Assembly (NCBI GenBank): GCA_002713215.1
Contig: PAVO01000020.1
Location: 1 to 64,000, forward strand
Source of the DNA: Crocinitomicaceae bacterium
Lineage (GTDB): Bacteria > Bacteroidota > Bacteroidia > Flavobacteriales_G > Salibacteraceae
Reading direction: 5' to 3'
Length of the DNA stretch: 64,000 nt
Part shown: positions 36,322 through 43,718 of the stretch, in pieces
How the letters are laid out: each line of letters begins with the position of its first letter
Numbering within the stretch: the stretch's first letter is position 1
Notes under the pieces: model-generated
Told to the model about the DNA's origin: nothing
The model's database searches: none
The model's input: only the letters and a program-made list of their open reading frames with translations
Program-made: the position numbers and the translations under genes

Positions 36322-36894
36322 CTACCAATTTGCAAATTCAGTTTTCAATTCATTAAAAAACTCGCTGAAATTTTGTTCCAAAACCTCATGATTTGCCAGG
36401 AGTGCCTCAACACCTCGGTGCAATTCCGATTTAAATTTTGTTCGGGTAGACATTCCAAAGAAGACCCGTTCCAATCGGTCCTGAAACTGATAGTTGAAGA
36501 GAATGTTGTTCCTTATCATGTAGTGGTAAAAATGCTGAGAGTTTGTTGGTAGGGTATCATAATTTGATTCCAGCAATTTATACCTGTTGTTGGAGAACTC
36601 TTGTAGGTTTTGGTTGGAATATTGATTCCAATTGTTGGCTAGAAAGTAATCGTAGATTACATCCAGGGCAATGGAAGAGTACCTTCCTAAAATGGGTTTA
36701 ATATGACCAACATTTTCCCTTACCAACGGATGCGTATCGGTATAGTGATCTATGCTTCGATGCATTTCAATTCCACGTTTTATTTCCGGGGAATAATTGT
36801 CTTTCTTGTTCCCTTTTACGTGATCGGCAATATAGTTGCCAATAGAAAGGTTGGGATCTTCTCCGGCCAGGTAAAAATGTGCGAGGTGATTCAC
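36322..36894 (-). CDS. ACP phosphodiesterase-like protein (DUF479/AcpH)
   Basis: A 190-residue protein of the AcpH family, which removes 4'-phosphopantetheine from acyl carrier protein. VNHLAHFYLAGEDP at the N-terminus, GIEMHRSIDHYTDTHPLV (about 45-62) and DVIYDYFLANNW are family motifs. GTG 36894 is chosen because the homology begins at NHLAH; the longer frame from ATG 36951 adds 19 unconserved residues. A TACTTTTA sequence lies just before this GTG and could be a -7 box giving a very short leader. It is 18 bp upstream of mnmD. Confidence 0.85.
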   Translation of the reverse strand: MNHLAHFYLAGEDPNLSIGNYIADHVKGNKKDNYSPEIKRGIEMHRSIDHYTDTHPLVRENVGHIKPILGRYSSIALDVIYDYFLANNWNQYSNQNLQEFSNNRYKLLESNYDTLPTNSQHFYHYMIRNNILFNYQFQDRLERVFFGMSTRTKFKSELHRGVEALLANHEVLEQNFSEFFNELKTEFANW

Positions 36895-37024
36895 ATTGTA
36901 AAAGTAGGTCGATTTTAGATGAAAGTTCGTGCATTCGACATTGCATTCCATGATTGAACGATTATCCGGATCAAAATAATATTCAATAGTTTACTAAATT
37001 TTACTTTTGGGTAAAACCCAATTT

Positions 37025-37534
37025 ATGGACAAGGAAGAATTTTTGTTTTTGATCCCAGGTGTGCTCTACGGTATTGCGGTATTTGATTTGTTAAGTTTAG
37101 TACGCAATAAGAAAACATACTGGGAGAGCATTCTCTGGGCAATGTTGCTCTTTTTTGCATTGATAGCCATCATGTTCAACTTGTATGAAGATTTAGTAAC
37201 AATTACTTCCAATATTTATTACTACACCCTGTTTATATTTTCTCCCATATTGTTTGTGCAGTGTTGTTATCTCATTTCTCCAACCGATGTGGAGGATGAT
37301 ATGAAGGAGGTGTTTACAACAAACAGAAAGACATTCTTTATGAGTTTGACAGGTGTAATTGCCGTGAACCTGCTTATTCATGTATTGGTAACCAATAAAA
37401 CCAATTACGTTCAGAGTTTATTCTTTATTCTGATTTTTGGCCTGAGTGCATTTTACGACAAGGTGTACTTAAGATTAGTAGCGGCGGCGGCAATAGGGTT
37501 TGTAATTGTAGCAACTTACATAAAGCTGGGTTAA
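37025..37534 (+). CDS. Hypothetical membrane protein with five or six helices
   Basis: A 169-residue integral membrane protein that I do not recognise. Hydrophobic segments lie at about 5-23, 36-56, 68-85, 105-124, 129-147 and 150-166. ATG 37025 is chosen because a -7 box TACTTTTG (37002-37009) overlaps the longer reading, which begins at TTG 37007. It is divergent from the ACP phosphodiesterase-like gene. Confidence 0.7.
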   Translation: MDKEEFLFLIPGVLYGIAVFDLLSLVRNKKTYWESILWAMLLFFALIAIMFNLYEDLVTITSNIYYYTLFIFSPILFVQCCYLISPTDVEDDMKEVFTTNRKTFFMSLTGVIAVNLLIHVLVTNKTNYVQSLFFILIFGLSAFYDKVYLRLVAAAAIGFVIVATYIKLG

Positions 37535-37585
37535 TACTTATTGATTAATGGTTGGAAACGATCTGATTGCAGCAGGGAGGAAGAA

Positions 37586-38092
37586 CTAAAGTTTTATTGA
37601 AACCGATGACCGCATTATGGAATGATGTTGAAAATCATCTTCACGACTATAAGCTATAAGCATGGTGTAATCTAACCCTTTGTCCAGATCTTTATGGTAT
37701 TTGTACAAAGCACGAACAGGTACAGAGAATTTAATACTTGTCTTCCCCTCAATTTCACTTCCGTTTACGTTATCAACTCTATTTTTATCTCCATATGAAC
37801 TAATGGGCGAATAGTTACCCGGACTTTCCGTGTAGTGTTCCACCACGCTGGTTTCACCTTTAACTACATTACCCATAATTAAGTAGGTTCTGGTGAGGCC
37901 GCTTGATTGGTTAAATCCAATAGCCAGCCAGCCTGTGGTAGGTGCTGACAATTCAAAAAAGACTCGATCCTTTTGATGATACCAATTGATGATCATTTGG
38001 TTTTTGGTGATGGTTTTTGTTTCTAATGGCTGCAAAGGATCAGTGAAACAGAAGATAGAATTTAGAAATACAATGCTTAAAACCAGTTTCAT
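37586..38092 (-). CDS. DOMON domain protein, secreted
   Basis: A 168-residue protein with a short signal peptide (about 1-16) and one DOMON domain, a beta-sandwich that often binds haem or sugars. TGWLAIGFNQSSGL (about 52-65) and the C-terminal YTMLIAYSREDDFQHH are typical. There is no fused cytochrome. Its ATG overlaps the RidA stop by 4 bp, so the two genes are co-translated. Confidence 0.83.
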   Translation of the reverse strand: MKLVLSIVFLNSIFCFTDPLQPLETKTITKNQMIINWYHQKDRVFFELSAPTTGWLAIGFNQSSGLTRTYLIMGNVVKGETSVVEHYTESPGNYSPISSYGDKNRVDNVNGSEIEGKTSIKFSVPVRALYKYHKDLDKGLDYTMLIAYSREDDFQHHSIMRSSVSIKL

Positions 38093-38475
38093 GTTATTTT
38101 GGCTATCATTTCAATTTCTACTAACAATTCTTTTCTGGCTAGGCTTTCAACTCCCAGTAGGGTGGTTGCTGGTTTGTGTTTGTTGGGGAAGTACTTTTTT
38201 AAGAACAGGCCGATAATACTTCTTTTGGTTTCGTTAAGGTCAACCACATAAAATCGAAGATGAATTATTGACTCCATATCGTGGTTTTCCGACTTCAGGA
38301 TTTGGTTCAGGTTAAAAAAACTTTGGTTAACCTGATCGGTAAATCCTTTGTTGTCAATCAATTCGTGGTGGATATCCCAACCTACCATGCCTGAAGAGAA
38401 TAATAGGTCACCATGTACAATCGCCTGAGAATATCCCAAAGCCGTAGTCTGATACACAGCATTAGGATTGATCAT
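38089..38475 (-). CDS. RidA family protein
   Basis: A 128-residue YjgF/YER057c/UK114 fold protein. Canonical RidA deaminates reactive enamines. GYSQAIVHGDLLFSSGMVGWD at the N-terminus and the late KPATTLLGVESLARKELLVEIEMIA are typical, although the catalytic Arg of true RidA (usually in an RxxxxV strand) is not clearly in place here, so it may be a RidA-like subgroup. ATG 38475 has an AAGGA ribosome site; the longer frame begins with TTG at 38544. Confidence 0.85.
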   Translation of the reverse strand: MINPNAVYQTTALGYSQAIVHGDLLFSSGMVGWDIHHELIDNKGFTDQVNQSFFNLNQILKSENHDMESIIHLRFYVVDLNETKRSIIGLFLKKYFPNKHKPATTLLGVESLARKELLVEIEMIAKIT

Positions 38476-38602
38476 TTTTGGATTTTCCTTCTTTACAGGT
38501 TCGCTATTTTCAATTAAGTTCACTATCAATAATTGATATATCAATCAAATATATAAAATACTTGAATTACTTACATTTAGGATATAAAAAATGTACCGTT
38601 AC

Positions 38603-38740
38603 AGAATAATGTGGTCTCGTCATTCCCGAGTAGCAAAGCGGATTCGGGAATCTCACACTTTCATAAAGATTCCTGAATCGTCGTTCCTCCTCTCAGGAAT
38701 GACGTATGGAGTAGAGTCGTTGCTTATCCCACATTATTCT
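38603..38740. mobile_element. MITE-like element with 12-bp terminal inverted repeats
   Basis: AGAATAATGTGG (38603-38614) and CCACATTATTCT (38729-38740) are perfect inverted repeats bounding 138 bp of non-coding DNA. Inside, CGTCATTCCCGAG and CTCAGGAATGACG pair with one mismatch, and two smaller hairpins are present (ATTCCCGA/TCGGGAAT and ATTCCTGA/TCAGGAAT). No open reading frame is inside and no clear target-site duplication is seen. It resembles a miniature inverted-repeat transposable element or a REP-like repeat. It lies between ridA and the dnaN terminator. Confidence 0.6.
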
Positions 38741-38752
38741 TAAATAAGGAAT

Positions 38753-38783
38753 AAAAAAAACTCCTGCCTTTTAACAGCAGGAG
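38753..38783 (-). terminator. Intrinsic terminator of dnaN
   Basis: On the minus strand CTCCTGC and GCAGGAG pair (38777-38783 with 38761-38767) across a 9-nt loop, followed by a run of eight T. It lies about 36 bp after the dnaN stop. Confidence 0.88.
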
Positions 38784-38819
38784 CTTCAATACTTTTATTA
38801 AAATATAAATCGTTAAAGG

Positions 38820-39944
38820 CTAGTTATTGAGCATCACAGGCATAACCAGCATTAGCAACTCTTCATCGCCATCATTTCCTTCACTCGGGGTAAGAATTCC
38901 CGCCCGATTTGATGCTGACATTTCTAAAATTACATTTTCGCTTTCAATATTGGTAAGCATTTCAATTATAAACCGGGAATTGAATCCGATTTCAATGTCC
39001 TCTCCATCATGATTGCACGATAATCGCTCATTAGCCTCATTTGAAAAGTCTAAATCCTCAGCGCTAACGTGCATTTCGTTGCCGGCAAACTTTAACCGGA
39101 CCTGATGGGTGGTTTTGTTAGAGAATATAGAAACCCTTTTTATTGAAGCCAACATTGAGTTTCGGTCAATAGTTACCTTATTGGGGTTTTCCTTAGGAAT
39201 AACCGCATCGTAGTTTGGATACTTACCATCTACCAATCGGCTAACCAATGTTACATTGTTGTATGAAAAGTGGGCGTTAGTATCTGTATATTCAACCTTT
39301 ACATCGCCATCTTTGCCCGATAACAATCCTTTAAGAATTGTAGCCGGTTTCTTGGGAAGAATAAAGGAAGCAGCTTTGGCCCCTTTTGCGTCACTTCTTC
39401 TATATCGAACCAGTTTATGAGCATCTGTAGCAACAAAAGTTAGATTGTCTTTACCGATTTCAAAAAATATCCCCGACATAACCGGACGTAAATCGTCATT
39501 ACCGGTTGCAAACAATGTTTTATTTACAGCATTTGACAATACGTCAGCTCCCAGGTCCACCTTTGCTGGTGATTCAAGGTCCGGAGATTTTGGAAATTCA
39601 TCCCCATTTTGTCCTGCTAGCTTATATTTACCATTGTCAGTAACCAGTTCAATTCCAAAATTGTCTCCGTTAACCACAAAGGTTAATGGTTGTTCAGGAA
39701 AGGTTTTAAGCGTATCCAATAGCAATTTTGCAGGGATCGCAATTTTCCCATCCTTGTCAGACTTATCCAGGGTAATAGTAGTTGACATGGTGCTTTCCAA
39801 GTCCGAAGCGGAAACCACGAGCTCTTTTTTGGTTATGCTAAATAAAAAGTTCTCAAGAATTGGAAGCGTGTTACTCGCATTTAATACTCCAGCAATACTG
39901 TTCAGTTCTTTAAGCAATACCGAACTTGAAACAATGAATTTCAT
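38820..39944 (-). CDS. dnaN: DNA polymerase III beta subunit (sliding clamp)
   Basis: A 374-residue ring-forming clamp that tethers DNA polymerase III to DNA. MKFIVSSSVLLKELNSIAGVL at the start and three topologically equal domains of about 120 residues fit, with GILTPSEGNDGDEELLMLVMPVML-type C-terminus (last residues MPVMLNN) forming part of the peptide-binding cleft. A -7 box TAACTTTG is on the minus strand at 39974-39981. It follows gldF-gldG-DUF4340, not dnaA, which is a usual Bacteroidota setting. Confidence 0.96.
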   Translation of the reverse strand: MKFIVSSSVLLKELNSIAGVLNASNTLPILENFLFSITKKELVVSASDLESTMSTTITLDKSDKDGKIAIPAKLLLDTLKTFPEQPLTFVVNGDNFGIELVTDNGKYKLAGQNGDEFPKSPDLESPAKVDLGADVLSNAVNKTLFATGNDDLRPVMSGIFFEIGKDNLTFVATDAHKLVRYRRSDAKGAKAASFILPKKPATILKGLLSGKDGDVKVEYTDTNAHFSYNNVTLVSRLVDGKYPNYDAVIPKENPNKVTIDRNSMLASIKRVSIFSNKTTHQVRLKFAGNEMHVSAEDLDFSNEANERLSCNHDGEDIEIGFNSRFIIEMLTNIESENVILEMSASNRAGILTPSEGNDGDEELLMLVMPVMLNN

Positions 39945-40041
39945 GAATGTAATTTTACCGTTTTGTAAGCTAACAAAGTTATTTTTTTGACTTAAGTGGC
40001 TTTACTATTTCTCCCAACCAGCCTTGGGACTTTTCAACAAA

Positions 40042-41061
40042 TTAGTTCGGTTGATTAAACTGGCTAGCCTTTGGAGTTAGCTGATCAAAGGTGAAGTACT
40101 GTGCAATCACCATATTTTTATTGTTAATAAGCGCATAAAAGCGATTAACATCATAGAGTATTGGTTCGCCTGTAACCAGATCTGTTGCTGCTTCCGTCAT
40201 CGGTTTATTCCAGGTGGTTATTGAAGTTGCTTCACCGTCTTTTGTTTTTAATTCCAGGGTAAAAATTCGGGGTGTATTGTAAATGATTGAATCGAGGTAT
40301 GCTTTTGATTTTACTTCTTCGAATCCTTCATAAGCGACACTTTGGTAGTTTTTTATGTATCCCAGTAGCATTGCCCGATCTACCTGTAACGCTCTACCAT
40401 CATAATTATAGAATTCATATTGTCCATCGCCAACCTGTTTAATGCTAAAAGATTCTTTAGCTTCTAAATGATTGGTAATTGTTATGGATTCAATTCGTTT
40501 GATCGATTCTCCCGGAAATTTCCATATATAATTATCCCTCCACGTCAAAGCATCCGTGGAATACCGGGTATCCAAAAATCCATAATGTCCTTCGAGATGC
40601 ATAACAAAAGGAACCGACGAATTTTCAAGCAACATATAGGTTCCGGTATGGTCGGCATTGGGTCCTCCAACGTAATACACCTTACTGGGACTGTTCTCGT
40701 TGTTCTGATAAATTTCAATTTTTACAGAGTGTCCGGATAGCCTTTTTACCACGTTGTTGTGCATGGATTTGGGAACCGGGGTCCGTATTTTCAACGAGTG
40801 AATTGTGTTCAATAGAATATCAACCATTTCCGGTTTGGCTTTAAACTCGTTGTTTACCATCCAGTCATTTCCTTGTTTTTCAAGGAGCACTGTTTTGTTG
40901 GATTTATCGGCAAGGAAAATCTTGTTGATACTGGCTGTGTCTTCAATGGCAAAATCGGTTAATTGCTTTTTAATGGTGGATTTCGACTGCCTGTCAAGCA
41001 GGAAAAAAAGCGTGGTCGCTAAAATCATGATTAGCAATACATAGATTAGAGCTTTCTTCAT
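40042..41061 (-). CDS. DUF4340 domain-containing protein
   Basis: A 339-residue protein with an N-terminal membrane anchor (about 4-22) and an extracytoplasmic beta-rich DUF4340 region with repeated strands such as VKIEIYQNNE and YYVGGPNADHTGTYMLLEN. Its start overlaps the gldG stop by 1 bp. DUF4340 proteins often sit beside GldG-like ABC substrate proteins, so it is probably an accessory part of that transporter. The exact role is unknown. Confidence 0.85.
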   Translation of the reverse strand: MKKALIYVLLIMILATTLFFLLDRQSKSTIKKQLTDFAIEDTASINKIFLADKSNKTVLLEKQGNDWMVNNEFKAKPEMVDILLNTIHSLKIRTPVPKSMHNNVVKRLSGHSVKIEIYQNNENSPSKVYYVGGPNADHTGTYMLLENSSVPFVMHLEGHYGFLDTRYSTDALTWRDNYIWKFPGESIKRIESITITNHLEAKESFSIKQVGDGQYEFYNYDGRALQVDRAMLLGYIKNYQSVAYEGFEEVKSKAYLDSIIYNTPRIFTLELKTKDGEATSITTWNKPMTEAATDLVTGEPILYDVNRFYALINNKNMVIAQYFTFDQLTPKASQFNQPN

Positions 41062-42767
41062 TATTCAGTGTATTTCTTTTTTCGTATGTAATAGCTTAAG
41101 CCACCGTACAACATGATAAGGAGGATAGGAAGCAGAACATTAATAACCTGCCATTTTGTTTTTTCTTTTTCAATTCTGGGTCGGTCTAATAGCCTTATTT
41201 TAAACTCCTTGGATCGTACTTCCAACAATCCGGAATCATCCAACAGATAATTCACACAGTTTAGGATAAAATCTTTATTGGCGTATATTCTACGGGTATA
41301 TCGGTCATGTCCGAGTGCATAATATTCTCCTCTTTCCACATTCACCCGGTTTCGAATTATGTCTGCATCCGAGATAATGATTTGAGCCGTAGGATAACTT
41401 TTTTCTCTAAAAGCAATTTTTGAATCATCGGCAATTTGAGCCGTAATGCGATTCTTAAAATTGGATTGAAACTCTCCCTCGAGTAAAATCGCAATGGCTT
41501 CGGGTCCAATGTTATATTGCCTTTTGTCCGGTTTTTGCCGCAGAATATTAAAACTAACCCGATTGGGAGCATTAACCAATTTGGTGTAGTCACTCGAGCT
41601 AAGTAGTACGGTCTTCTTTATCGAAGTGTCCTTACCAACACGGTCTATGGTAGAAACAAATTCGGTTTTAATGGCATCGAGGTTTTTTACAATGGGATGC
41701 TTGGATTTTGGAATAACCATTGGAAAATAATACCAGGGCCGTAGCTCTTGCCGAGGTGTATTACCAACCTGTCCGGTTACAATGGGGAGTGGCAGGCATT
41801 GTAAGTCCATAATCAAATTTCGATTTACCCTTACGCCATACCTGAAGAGTTGATCATCGATATTTATGTCTTTGGGAAGTGACATGGTTGTAGGTGTTTT
41901 TCGCAGACTGTCCAGCGAAATGTCCACCGGTTCATAAAACCACATAACCTTGCCTCCTTTCATTATATACTGGTCGATAATGAACTTATCCTTTTCGCTA
42001 AAAGCAGAGTCGGGCCCGGCTATAATAATCAGATTAAAGGTTCTAAGGGCAGTTAACGTCTCGTTGATTTCAATCCGTTCAACGGCATACTGATCGCTTA
42101 GGTGTTTCGATATGTCTGAAACCTCTAGTTTAGAGTATTCTCCATGTCCTTCTACAAAGGCAATTCTTTTCTTGTTAACGGTAGAGACTTTGCGGATAAC
42201 ACTTGCCAATTCGTATTCCAATTGTTGAATGGAATTATTGATCATGATGGGTTCAGGCACTCCCATTTGTGTTTTTAGAATCTGCCAGGCTGCCGACTTC
42301 GACCCATACGAAATAATAGCTCCGGCGAAAATTACTTTCTCCTGAGTTTCTTCCAGGCTTGAGTTAGTTATGGTTGTGGGTGAGATCCCTTCTTTAACTA
42401 ATTTTCGATATACGCTTTCCCTTTCTTTTTGGTCTGGATTTTCGGAAGGATCAATGAATTCGTATTGCAGGTTATCTCCGGCGTATACCCGGTATTCGTC
42501 AAGTAATTCTTTGGTTGCATCGTGCAAACGTTTGTAATCCGCAGGAAGATCTCCTTCCAGGTACACACGAACAAAAACAATATCCTCTAATTCTTCAGCC
42601 TGAGTTTTGGTGATAGTAGAAAGCGAGTATCGATTGTCTTCGGTTAAATCAATTCGGGTGAATAAAAAAGACCCAACTACGTTGATTAAAATCAGGGTAG
42701 TTATACCCAACAACATCATGGTGATGTCGTTCCACTTTCTTGATTTGAGGCCAGCGATCTTTACCAT
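41061..42767 (-). CDS. gldG: Gliding motility-associated ABC transporter substrate-binding protein GldG
   Basis: A 568-residue membrane protein with one N-terminal transmembrane segment (about 16-37) and one near the C-terminus (about 541-560), enclosing a large periplasmic region. RIDLTEDNRYSLS (about 38-50) is the standard start of GldG/ABC-type uncharacterised transport domains. FVEGHGEYS and LIIAGPDSAFSEKD further support it. In Flavobacterium johnsoniae, GldA, GldF and GldG are linked to gliding. gldF overlaps its start by 7 bp. Confidence 0.93.
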   Translation of the reverse strand: MVKIAGLKSRKWNDITMMLLGITTLILINVVGSFLFTRIDLTEDNRYSLSTITKTQAEELEDIVFVRVYLEGDLPADYKRLHDATKELLDEYRVYAGDNLQYEFIDPSENPDQKERESVYRKLVKEGISPTTITNSSLEETQEKVIFAGAIISYGSKSAAWQILKTQMGVPEPIMINNSIQQLEYELASVIRKVSTVNKKRIAFVEGHGEYSKLEVSDISKHLSDQYAVERIEINETLTALRTFNLIIIAGPDSAFSEKDKFIIDQYIMKGGKVMWFYEPVDISLDSLRKTPTTMSLPKDINIDDQLFRYGVRVNRNLIMDLQCLPLPIVTGQVGNTPRQELRPWYYFPMVIPKSKHPIVKNLDAIKTEFVSTIDRVGKDTSIKKTVLLSSSDYTKLVNAPNRVSFNILRQKPDKRQYNIGPEAIAILLEGEFQSNFKNRITAQIADDSKIAFREKSYPTAQIIISDADIIRNRVNVERGEYYALGHDRYTRRIYANKDFILNCVNYLLDDSGLLEVRSKEFKIRLLDRPRIEKEKTKWQVINVLLPILLIMLYGGLSYYIRKKKYTE

Positions 42768-43492
42768 TTCCTACTGTCCAGTTTTAGCTTGGTAAACCAA
42801 AGAAAGATGCCAATCAGGCATACAAAATAGAGTATGTCCCGTGTATCAATAACCCCCCTGCTCAGGGAAATATAATGTTCGTTAATGCCGAGTTTTAGTA
42901 TCACGTGATCGGCAATTCCAAAAAGTTCTAAGCTACTCAATGACTCCAGTCCTACAAAGCAGATAAAGGAGAGAAAAACACCTAGTATAAACGAAACAAT
43001 TTGGTTGCTGGATATGGATGAAGCAAATAATCCAATGGAAGTAAATGCCGCCGATAGAAAAAACAACCCAACGTATGATCCCCACATAGCACCCATATCA
43101 ACATTCCATTTTGGAGCACCAAGCGTACTGACCGTGTAAAAATAGAATAGGGTTGGAATTAAGGTAAACAGGATGAGAACAATCCCAGCGAAATATTTAC
43201 TGAAAATAATTTGCCATTCACTTACCGGTTTAGTCAGTAACAGCTCTATAGTTCCGGTACGCTGTTCTTCAGAAAACATACGCATAGTTACCGCAGGAGC
43301 CAGAAACATAAAAATCCACGGGGCAAGTGTAAAAAGGGTATCGATGTTAGCGTAGCCTGCATCCAGGGTATTGAATTCACCTGGAAACACCCACATAAAC
43401 AGACCAATTGCGGTTAGAAAAATGATCATAACCACATAGCCAATGAGGCTATTTAAGAAACCGCTTATTTCTTTAAGTAAAAGTGTACCCAA
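42761..43492 (-). CDS. gldF: Gliding motility-associated ABC transporter permease GldF
   Basis: A 243-residue ABC-2 type permease with about six transmembrane helices. LLKEISGFLNSLIGYVV at the start and the cytoplasmic MRMFSEEQRTGTIELLLTKPV (given in part: SEEQRTGTIELLLTKPV) are hallmarks of this permease group. It is the first gene of gldF-gldG-DUF4340. The ATPase partner gldA is not in the window. Confidence 0.94.
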   Translation of the reverse strand: MGTLLLKEISGFLNSLIGYVVMIIFLTAIGLFMWVFPGEFNTLDAGYANIDTLFTLAPWIFMFLAPAVTMRMFSEEQRTGTIELLLTKPVSEWQIIFSKYFAGIVLILFTLIPTLFYFYTVSTLGAPKWNVDMGAMWGSYVGLFFLSAAFTSIGLFASSISSNQIVSFILGVFLSFICFVGLESLSSLELFGIADHVILKLGINEHYISLSRGVIDTRDILYFVCLIGIFLWFTKLKLDSRKW

Positions 43493-43718
43493 GCTCGCCC
43501 AATTTGGCGCTCAAAATTAGAATAAATTAAGGGGGAATCACAAGGGGGGCGTTGGTTTGAATAAAAGGTTGTTAACGAGTGAATATAGGTATGGATTAAT
43601 TATTTCAAGAATTCGCATATTTTAGATTTCTTGAATTGCAAATTGATTTTACTTCAGTAAGTTAAACGCAATTTAAGACAAATTAAATAAACCTTTTGGG
43701 CATAGGCCTGTTATAAGC

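Larger units (their letters stand above)
38476..38819. other. Intergenic region between ridA and dnaN
   Basis: A 344-bp gap without a gene. It holds the MITE-like element (38603-38740) and the dnaN terminator (38753-38783). The remainder is AT-rich with nothing recognised. Confidence 0.6.

Noticed and set aside
37007-37024. Upstream TTG start for the membrane protein at 37025
   Set aside because: It overlaps the predicted -7 box TACTTTTG (37002-37009), so it would not be inside the transcript.
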